Below, in pieces: positions 57,201 through 64,000 of a stretch of DNA of 64,000 bases (position 1 is its first letter; each line of letters begins with the position of its first letter). A program made the translations under genes and the position numbers. Location of the stretch: the NCBI RefSeq assembly GCF_017591425.1, contig NW_024466607.1:7696501-7760500 (forward strand), written 5' to 3'. This stretch comes from Ochotona curzoniae (lineage: Eukaryota; Chordata; Mammalia; Lagomorpha; Ochotonidae). Below the pieces are notes generated by a model. The model did no database searches. It had not been told where the DNA came from and was given only the letters and a program-made list of their open reading frames with translations.

Positions 57201-60200
57201 TTGAGAACTGGGATTCCCTCCTCTTGCTTCTGCTTGCCACCGTAGGGAAGGGGTGCAGGGCGTTACAGATGGAGTTAGAAGATGCAGCCTGTATCTGTTC
57301 CTGTGTGTAGCTCTGAGAAAAACGAACAAACATGGCTGTTAGGATCTCCACTGTCCCTCAACCGACAGAAACTGCCAGCGCGTTGTGCTCTGTGCAACAC
57401 AGTTTATCATGGGGAGTACGATAGACTGGCAGCACAGATGAGAAGGGCATGTTGCTTGAATCTGAACTAGCAAAGGCCTCCTAAAAGAGCAGTCTTGAGT
57501 CGGGGCTGGTGCAGGGGCATAACAGGCTAATCCTCCATGTGTGGTGCCAGCACGCCATGTGGATCCCATTCTTGTGCTGGCTGCTTCACTTCTGATCCAG
57601 CTCCCTGCTTATGGCCAGGGAAAGCAGTGGAGGGTAGCCCAAGTTCCTGGGTCCCTACGTCCATGTGGGAGACTTGGAAGAAGCTCCCAGCTCAGAGCTT
57701 CATATAAGCCCAACTCTGGTGATTGTAGCCGTTTGGGGAGTGAATCGACAGATGGAAGCTCTCTCTCTGTCGCTCTTCTTTCTGTAACTCTGACCTAAGT
57801 ATAATAAATAAATATTTAAAAAAAGGAACAGTCTGAGTGCTTCCCGGAAAGATGAGTAAGAAACTGCAGGACAGCAATGGAAGTGACAGATGAGGGGTGG
57901 TCCTGGCTGATGAACTGGCACAGGCAAAGGCCCAGAGAGCAGGGATAAAGCCTGTTAGGGGACTCTGTCCTGTTTGTGGGTCCTGTAGAAGTAGGAAGAC
58001 ATGGAGAGGATTTGGTGAGAGCAGGGGAGTGGCCCACTCAGTTTGGAGTGTTCTGAAGATTCCATTGGCATCTGTGTGGCCGTCTGAGGGAGGGCACAGG
58101 TGTCTCCTGTTGTAATCCAGGGGAGTGTGCTGTGGGAACTGGAGAGGAGGCCTGAGTCCCCTGGTTTTGACAGCACTGTCTCCCTTGCAGCCTGACAAAG
58201 GACATGACCGGGAAAGAAGACAACTATCGGGGCCCCGCCGTGCGAGCCCTCTGCCAGATCACCGACGTGAGTTTATTGCCCTCTCCTGGCCAAGGCCCAA
58301 GGCCTTACCAGCCACAGGCTGCAGCTTGTCCCCTGTTTCACTGGGCCGGGTGGAGCAGGGGAGGTGGGTGGCAAGCAGAAGCTCCCGAAGTCTTCCTATG
58401 CCCCACTGCCCATCGTTAGGGTTGCTGAGAACTTGCTGGGCCTCCTACCTTCTCCTTATCTCCACAGAGCACCATGCTGCAGGCCATTGAGCGCTACATG
58501 AAACAGGCCATCGTGGACAAGGTGCCCAGTGTCTCCAGCTCCGCCTTGGTGTCTTCTCTGGTGTGTGGCTGTTGCTGAGGGTCTGGTGGGGCTGGGCTGG
58601 AAAACTGAGGAAAATAGCAGTCAGTTTCCTCTAGGAAAAAGAAATGTGTTTCTGTCTTCCTGAGTCTGAGGATCCTGCTGGCTTTCTCTGTTAGGAGAGT
58701 CAGGGGCTCTAGGTTAGACAAGAAGTCTTGGTGTCCCTTGGAGTGAAAAGCTGTTGGGATTTGGCTGTGGCAGGGAATCTGTCAGGGCAGGGAGATGGGA
58801 AGCTGGAACCATCCTGAATTCATCCGCCATTACAGGATGAGATGAGGCCCTAAGCTGGGTCTGAGGGAAGACAGGGCCGGGTCTAGGAAGAGTGGTGGGG
58901 AAAGCATCTCTCCTGGCTGCCTCTTAACCTGCCCTGTTGTCCACAGCACCTGCTGAAGTGCAGCTTTGATGTGGTCAAGCGCTGGGTGAATGAGGCCCAG
59001 GAGGCAGCATCCAGTGACAACATCATGGTCCAGGTGAGATGTGTACAAGGGGCTATCTGTTAAAATATTTAGGCAGGGGCAGGTTATTTGGCTTAGCCAG
59101 TAAGACATTGTATCTCTTGTCCATCAGTGGATAACTAGATAAAGAAAATGTGGTCTAGATGCACAATAGAATTCCACTCAGTTATAAAAAAAACTGCCTT
59201 CTGCAACAAAATAGTTATAATTGGAGACCATTATGCTTAGTGAAGCTAGACCTGAAAAGACAGACACCATGTTTTCTTTGATTCGTGGTGACTAATATGT
59301 AGAATACAAAAAATTAATGTATATGAGTGAAATTGACATTTGAGATTTGATTATTGTTTATAACCCTTGTTTGTACTCCTAGGAGCAGTATTCAGGGTGC
59401 TTGCCAAAATTGGGGCAGGAACTGCTACAGGCATAGTCATGTGGTTTGTTAAGCATTGCTCTGGAGGCTGCGTACAGAGTATCAGCGGGCAGTTGTCACA
59501 AGCACCCTGTGTAGTAGCTTATCTTAGAGGTGAGAAGTCTGGGGCCTGCGTTGTGCTACAGCAGTAACACTACTGCCTGAGACAGCATCTCATGTCCTGT
59601 CCCGCTTCTGATCCCGCTCCCTGCTCATGGCATGGGAAAAGCGGAAGGAGATAGCTCTATTGTTTGGGCCCTGGTGCCCACATGGGAGACCCAGATGAAG
59701 CTTCTGGCTCCTGGCTTTGGCCTGACCACGTGCTAGCTATGGTAACCATCTGGGGAATAAACCAGCCCATGAAAGAACCAGCAGATGGAAGATCTCACCT
59801 CTGGGTGTCCCACTGCACTGTCTCTGTAACTACCTTCAAAATAAATAAGTAAATTTTTGAAAAAAGAAAGGAAAAGGTTAAAGCCTAGAGAGATTCAGGG
59901 ACTGGCTGGGTCACACAGTCCTATATCCATGGCTGTTTCCTGTCCTCCAGTACCATGCGCTAGGGCTGCTGTACCATGTGCGGAAGAATGATCGTCTGGC
60001 CGTGAATAAGATGATAAGCAAGTTCACCCGGCATGGCCTGAAGTCCCCCTTTGCCTACTGCATGATGATCCGAGTGGCCAGCAAGCAGCTGGAAGAGGAA
60101 GATGGCAGGTAACAGCTCTGCTCTTACCAACACATGATGCCTCACACATCGTACCATGCCAGGCCGTCCCCAGCTCCTGCCACCTGTGTTCTTTCGTAGC

Positions 60201-62190
60201 CGTGACAGCCCTCTGTTTGACTTCATCGAGAGCTGCCTGCGCAACAAACACGAGATGGTGGTGTATGAAGCTGCCTCTGCTATCGTCAATCTACCTGGCT
60301 GCAGTGCCAAGGAGCTGGCCCCGGCCGTGTCAGGTCACTAGGTGTTCCTTCTCCCACCTACCGGTACCCAGGCCCTGGGTACAGATCGAGGGAGAGGGAG
60401 GGGAAATGGCTTCAAGTAGGTTGTGAACTAGTGTGAAGGTGGCAGAAGGCATGGCCCTGCCAGAGCCTTTCACAGGTATATTCTGGGCCATCTAACCATT
60501 AAAGAGGCTGATATGCAGGACTGCTCAGCCAGGGAGGAAAAGCTGACAGAGGAGCTCGGTGTGTGATGCCACTGTGTACTGAGCTGAGCTGAGCTGTTCC
60601 AGGTGGGCGGGAGAGCAGGGCAGACACTGTTCTGAGCCTGGGGTTTGAGTCCTTATTCTGCCTCCTTTACCAGCTCGCTCAATCTGGGTGATCACCCATG
60701 CTTTGCTGGCCTTTTGTCTCTGAAATGTAGATGATGGTCATGCTTATTACACAGGGTTATGGTAAGCAGCAAACGTGCGATGTGTACATGTACTGGGGTG
60801 GTGCCCAGCACTGCAGTGAATGCAGCGTGGTTGTTTGCTATTGTTAAGGAGAATCCAGCAGCTGAGAGTATATCAGCTTTAGTCATATTGAGCCTTCAGA
60901 ACGTCATCTTGGCAAGTCCTCGTGCTGCGTGTCAGCTGGTGGAACGCATGTGCTGGGTGCCTGTGGTTGGTGCCGGACCATGCCTCTGTCGAGGGCTAGG
61001 AAAGGAGAGGCTCAGAGGAGTGGTGCTCCTGGACTCACGGGTGTGTTCCAGGCAGGATGTGATCAATGACAGCATTCTTATTAAATCCACTTTACTTCCA
61101 GAAACATGGAAGATACAAACTAGAGTCTTCAGAAATAAGAGTTATATTATTTTAAGACAAAAACAAATTCTTGAAAAAATGCAAAACCCACATCATAGAC
61201 CTAGATATTCCAGATAGCAGGAGATATGTTCACTGCCTTGGTGGCAGCCAAGGCAAAGGAGGGCAGTGGTAGGCATTAAGCTGGGGTCTGTGAGAAGACC
61301 TTGTTCCCCAGCAATCAGAGAGTGCGGGATGCCACGCCTGCCTGTGCCACCCCCCTGGCACTTCAGTTGCCTCACCCTGTTGGACCTCAGTCCCCTTGTC
61401 TGTAAAATTGACAGAAATTACGAGGGAGCGGTGAGACTGGCCAGCTCCTCGGCCCAGTGACTGGCATAGAGTAGATGCTTGGTAAATAGCTGTTGTTATT
61501 TGCAAGATGTGAAGCATGCTGGGCTCTCACAAGCATATCGGGCTCAGGTACCCAGGTGGGGAGAAATCTGTCTCCTTTGGGAAGAAGGGTATCAGTGGGG
61601 ACGTGGGCTGAGCAGAGGGTCTGAGTCTGAGCAGCGTGGGGGCCCCTGCACAGCCTTGGTGTCCTGCTCCCCTCCGGGAGGCTTTCCACAGCTGCCCAGG
61701 AGTGAGAGCAAGCAAACTAGCCCGCAGCCTCTCTCCCCACAGTGCTCCAGCTCTTCTGCAGCTCGCCCAAGGCCGCTCTCCGCTACGCTGCTGTCCGCAC
61801 CCTCAATAAGGTCAGAGTCCAGGGGTGGCGATTGGGAGGATCCAGCTGGAGGTGCCTGCTGGCCCCCAGCCTGGCTGGAAAGGGGGTACCCTGCTCACAG
61901 TTATCTTAGGCTGGATGGCGAGAAGAGCTCATCTGAAGGCCAGGGCATCTGGTGAAGTGACAGAACAGGGTCCTACTCTCTTCTCCGTGTTTCCAAAACA
62001 GGTGGCCATGAAGCACCCATCAGCAGTGACAGCTTGCAATCTGGACCTGGAGAACCTGGTCACGGACTCGAACCGCAGCATTGCCACCCTGGCCATCACC
62101 ACCCTCCTCAAGACGGGCAGTGAGAGCAGCATCGACCGCCTCATGAAGCAGATCTCCTCCTTCATGTCTGAGATCTCGGATGAGTTCAAG
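54087..62190 (+). CDS. COPG1: COPG1, coatomer subunit gamma-1, 5' part (exons 1-12)
   Basis: Gamma subunit of the heptameric COPI coat, which forms vesicles for Golgi-to-ER and intra-Golgi transport on Arf1-GTP membranes. Twelve coding segments join without a phase break to 1128 nt: 54087-54123, 54810-54862, 55572-55652, 56493-56564, 56734-56813, 58191-58266, 58468-58560, 58947-59033, 59951-60108, 60200-60333, 61743-61810 and 62002-62190. They encode residues 1-376 of about 874. The N-terminus is [19 protein letters not shown]. The whole visible part belongs to the adaptin-like HEAT-repeat trunk domain; the C-terminal appendage domain lies beyond the window. The translation follows mammalian COPG1 as I know it. 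COPG2 is the alternative paralogue, but [17 protein letters not shown] fits COPG1 and the CNBP neighbour supports it. Intron 2 has a GC donor; all others are GT-AG. Codon choice is GC-ending, as usual for such genes. Confidence 0.97.
54810..54862 (+). CDS. COPG1: COPG1 exon 2
   Basis: Residues 13-30 ([18 protein letters not shown]). Acceptor CTCTAG; the donor is AGAG|GCAAGT, a GC donor with an otherwise perfect consensus. Confidence 0.96.
55065..55368 (-). mobile_element. C-SINE in COPG1 intron 2
   Basis: AAAGTTTTATTTTCATTAG, CAAAGCTTTGGACCTCCACC (short internal deletion), head CAGTTGAGCCATTGCACTGG. Confidence 0.88.
55572..55652 (+). CDS. COPG1: COPG1 exon 3
   Basis: Residues 31-57, [18 protein letters not shown] onward to YLINQ. 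Acceptor TTCTTAG, donor GTAATG. Confidence 0.96.
55868..56132 (-). mobile_element. Diverged C-SINE in COPG1 intron 3
   Basis: CAGGATCTCCCACATGGGTG, GGGAACTGGATTGGAAGCAG, head CCACTGTACCACCATGCCAGC. Confidence 0.78.
56141..56467 (-). mobile_element. C-SINE ending 25 nt from the exon 4 acceptor
   Basis: AAGATTTATTTATTTTTATC, head GCTGCTAGGCTACCGCGCTG. A short internal duplication gives AGGCCACATGATATTTCCC followed by AGGCCACAAGCAGGG. Confidence 0.92.
56493..56564 (+). CDS. COPG1: COPG1 exon 4
   Basis: Residues 58-81, [20 protein letters not shown] then QSND. A SINE ends 25 nt before this exon. Donor GTAAGT. Confidence 0.96.
56734..56813 (+). CDS. COPG1: COPG1 exon 5
   Basis: Residues 82-107 ([20 protein letters not shown] then VIIVTS) plus two bases. 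Acceptor TTTCCAG, donor GTGAGT. Confidence 0.96.
57501..57826 (+). mobile_element. C-SINE in COPG1 intron 5
   Basis: GGGGCTGGTGCAGGGGCATA head, CAGCACGCCATGTGGATCCC, tail ATAATAAATAAATATTTAAA. Confidence 0.87.
58191..58266 (+). CDS. COPG1: COPG1 exon 6
   Basis: Completes Ser108, then [20 protein letters not shown] and CQITD. Acceptor TTGCAG, donor GTGAGT. Confidence 0.96.
58468..58560 (+). CDS. COPG1: COPG1 exon 7
   Basis: 31 complete codons, residues 134-164: [20 protein letters not shown] to ALVSSL. Donor GTGTGT is weaker than its neighbours. Confidence 0.95.
58947..59033 (+). CDS. COPG1: COPG1 exon 8
   Basis: 29 codons, residues 165-193: [18 protein letters not shown] to DNIMVQ. Acceptor CCACAG, donor GTGAGA. 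Confidence 0.96.
59125..59380 (+). mobile_element. L1 3'-end remnant in COPG1 intron 8
   Basis: CATCAGTGGATAACTAGATA, AATAGAATTCCACTCAGTTA and ACCATTATGCTTAGTGAAGC follow the L1 3' end. A short SINE-like head (59075-59105) precedes it. Confidence 0.68.
59540..59870 (+). mobile_element. Diverged C-SINE in COPG1 intron 8
   Basis: GGCCTGCGTTGTGCTACAGC head; ACCAGC is doubled near 59761-59786; tail CAAAATAAATAAGTAAATTT. Confidence 0.8.
59951..60108 (+). CDS. COPG1: COPG1 exon 9
   Basis: 52 codons plus two bases, residues 194-245: [20 protein letters not shown] through [17 protein letters not shown]. Acceptor CTCCAG, donor GTAACA. Confidence 0.96.
60200..60333 (+). CDS. COPG1: COPG1 exon 10
   Basis: Residues 246-290 plus one base: [20 protein letters not shown] to ELAPAVS. 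Acceptor TCGTAG; donor GTCACT is weak at +3 to +5, after a CAG exon end. Confidence 0.95.
60630..60850 (+). mobile_element. MIR SINE in COPG1 intron 10
   Basis: GGGTTTGAGTCCTTATTCTG, GTCTCTGAAATGTAGATGATG, GGTGCCCAGCACTGCAGTG in the order of the MIR consensus. Confidence 0.68.
61330..61500 (+). mobile_element. MIR SINE in COPG1 intron 10
   Basis: CCTCAGTCCCCTTGTCTGTA and GACTGGCATAGAGTAGATGC, GGTAAATAGCTGTTGTTATT: the typical MIR 3' half. Confidence 0.75.
61743..61810 (+). CDS. COPG1: COPG1 exon 11
   Basis: Residues 291-313: [20 protein letters not shown] then LNK. Acceptor CCCCACAG, donor GTCAGA. Confidence 0.95.
62002..62190 (+). CDS. COPG1: COPG1 exon 12, last one in the window
   Basis: 63 codons, residues 314-376: [20 protein letters not shown] to EISDEFK. 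Acceptor AAAACAG, donor GTATCT. The next exon is not found before 64000. Confidence 0.96.
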
Positions 62191-62400
62191 GTATCTGGCT
62201 TCTCTGAGCATCACTTGTGGCCCCCAGAGGAAGGAAGAGGACCTGCTGTCCACATCTGTCATCCTTAAGCTGGGATTGTTGTGAGGGAGCCCAGTCAGCC
62301 TGGAGGGCTCAGGGCAGGCGGCCCCTTCACCCTTCAGAGGGATTGGCACGTCCTGGGAGTGTGCACAGCTTTGCCTCTGGCCCCTCATCCACTGTGCCCC

Positions 62401-62430
62401 GTACTGTGAGAGGAAGAGTACTGTGAGAGG
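62401..62430. repeat. Short tandem duplication
   Basis: gtactgtgagag occurs twice, five bases apart, in COPG1 intron 12. Confidence 0.8.
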
Positions 62431-62869
62431 GGCCAGTCGGGGGGTTCACTTAGACAGCACTCAGGTAGCTTGCTTATCGGCTAGGTAGAGTTTGAGGAGA
62501 GGGCAGTGAACAGGACAGCTAAATTGCTCTCGTTATGCAGCTTCCTTACAAGAGCGAGAGAGATAAATAGTAAATAGGTAATTGAGTAGACAAGATCATT
62601 TTGGCATGGGCAGTACAGTGATAGGCAGAACAGAGAGAATGTAGAAGTACGACAGAAGTGACTGACAGGAGCGTGATCTGGAAGGCCAGCAATGAGATCA
62701 TCAGGATAGAGGGCAGGAGCAAGCCGGAGGTGGGCATCGGAGAGAAGGCTGGGGGCCAGTGCGGGCAAGACCCCAGTGGGGCCTTGCGGGTCATGACGCA
62801 GTTTCAGCTGTAAGGAAGACATTGGAGAGGCACATCCTAGCATTTTTGTTGTTATTGGTACTTCTTAAG

Positions 62870-63100
62870 CTTCTATTTTGAAACAATTTCAGAGAAGATT
62901 TCAAGGAAATATAGTAAGAATTCCTGAACATTATGTTATTATATTATGGTACATTATCATATAAGAAACTGACATAGGCACAATCTGTGGTGCTTACCCA
63001 GATTTCAGTTACTCTGTGTGTGTGCACGCCCAGTGTGGCCCAAATGTGCCCTTTCTAAGTACTTCCACTATTCAGGCCCTCTACCATCACCAAAAGAATC
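62870..63100. mobile_element. Possible old L1 fragment
   Basis: CAGAGAAGATTTCAAGGAAA, ATGGTACATTATCATATAAG and CAGATTTCAGTTACTCTG resemble an L1M internal stretch. Weak. Confidence 0.4.
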
Positions 63101-63383
63101 TCCCATGTTAGCTGTGGAGCCACTCAGGTTTCTACCCACTAGCCCTGACCCACAGCTCCATCTAATCGATTCCTCTAATTGTGTTTTTTCCCCAGTGTTA
63201 TGTAGCCAGAGTTGTATATTGTGACCAAGAGCAGTTAACAGTCTGATTGATTATAATATAGCGTGATTAGTTCTATAATGTGGATTGTTCACCATGGGCA
63301 AAAATCACCTCTGCCTGGAATCTGAAAATACTTTGTAGGCTGAAATGAAATTTCAGTGACATGTGTACATTGGGAAGATCCTT

Positions 63384-63692
63384 CTGGGGGCAGGTGCTGC
63401 ACAGTGGATTAGGCTGCTAATGGGGTGCCCACATTCCCTATCAGTGTTTGGGATTAAGTCCTGCCTCTTCAGTCTGGCCTCCGGCTGATGTGTATCCTGG
63501 GAGGCGGCAGGTAGTGAACAAGGGCTCGCGTCCCTCCCACCCATAGGGAGACCCAAATGGAGCTCCTGACTGCGATCTGACCCAGCCCCAGCCCTTGCAG
63601 GCATTTGGGGAGTGAACCAGCAGCTGGAAGACACCTCCCCTTGCCCATCTACTCCCTTCCTCTGTTGTTCTGGCATTCAAATAAAAAGAGAT
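63384..63692 (+). mobile_element. C-SINE in COPG1 intron 12
   Basis: GGGGGCAGGTGCTGCACAGT head, GGGAGACCCAAATGGAGCTC, tail TTCAAATAAAAAGAGATAAG. Confidence 0.84.
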
Positions 63693-64000
63693 AAGATTTT
63701 TAGAAAGCTGCAGAGCAATATGGAGAGCTAACTGGGCGATGGACAGTTGCAGCAGTTCCAGGAGGAGATGCGTTTGCTCGAGCCAGGCCCAGGAGTGGAA
63801 AACAGGGATAAAGAGAGGTCTGAGAGCTGAGGGGTGAGTGTTGGCAAAGATGAGGCCGCTTTCTGCTTTGGAATGGTGGTTGTGCCCCTGACCTGCTTGG
63901 GGAACTAGGGAGAGGATCAGAAGTCACGACTGACAGCAGCCATCCTGAGGTCGTACCACAGGCATGGTGGAGTTCCCTGGGAACGTAGGTCTGAAACTCA

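Overview
The window is a stretch of mammalian nuclear DNA carrying parts or all of three intron-containing housekeeping genes. They lie in the order known from human 3q21: ISY1 (minus strand, 5' end only), CNBP (minus, complete) and COPG1 (plus, 5' end only). No prokaryotic, viral or CRISPR content was seen. The dominant repeat is a roughly 320-bp tRNA-derived SINE with a head like GGCGCAGTGGTTAAG, a B box like GGTTCTAATCC and an A-rich tail ending AATAAATCTTT. This is the lagomorph C-SINE type. Its exact consensus looks like pika (Ochotona) rather than rabbit, which is an inference from remembered consensus sequences.

Layout. 1-2.39 kb: ISY1 intron 5, with an old L1 broken up by SINEs. 2.39-5.31 kb: ISY1 coding exons 5 to 1, starting in a CpG-rich promoter at about 5.3-6.0 kb. 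6-9.69 kb: SINE-rich spacer. 9.69-22.95 kb: CNBP, with its last exon and 3' UTR at 9.69-10.67 kb, coding exons at 10.55-11.88 kb, an 11-kb intron 1 full of SINEs, and a noncoding first exon in a CpG island at 22.25-23.26 kb. 23.3-53.7 kb: intergenic, with no convincing gene. It holds dozens of SINEs on both strands, several nested, plus L1 remnants, a MER2/Tigger-like DNA transposon fossil, a 52-bp minisatellite and blocks of unassigned unique sequence. 53.7-64 kb: COPG1 CpG promoter and exons 1-12, encoding residues 1-376 of about 874.

The genes share no pathway. ISY1 is a spliceosome factor, CNBP a CCHC zinc-knuckle nucleic-acid-binding protein, and COPG1 the gamma subunit of the COPI coat. 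All three have housekeeping promoters (CpG islands with NRF1, ETS or CCAAT motifs). Each annotated exon was checked by splice-site dinucleotides, reading phase and agreement with the protein as I know it; the CNBP translation looks identical to human.

I found no previously undescribed biological system. The best observations are a GC-AG intron in COPG1, a tandem-donor splice switch in CNBP, absence of the DM2-type tetranucleotide repeat from CNBP intron 1, a SINE lying 25 nt from a COPG1 splice acceptor, several cleanly datable nested insertions, a SINE whose middle is replaced by a G-rich tract, and a 52-bp minisatellite.
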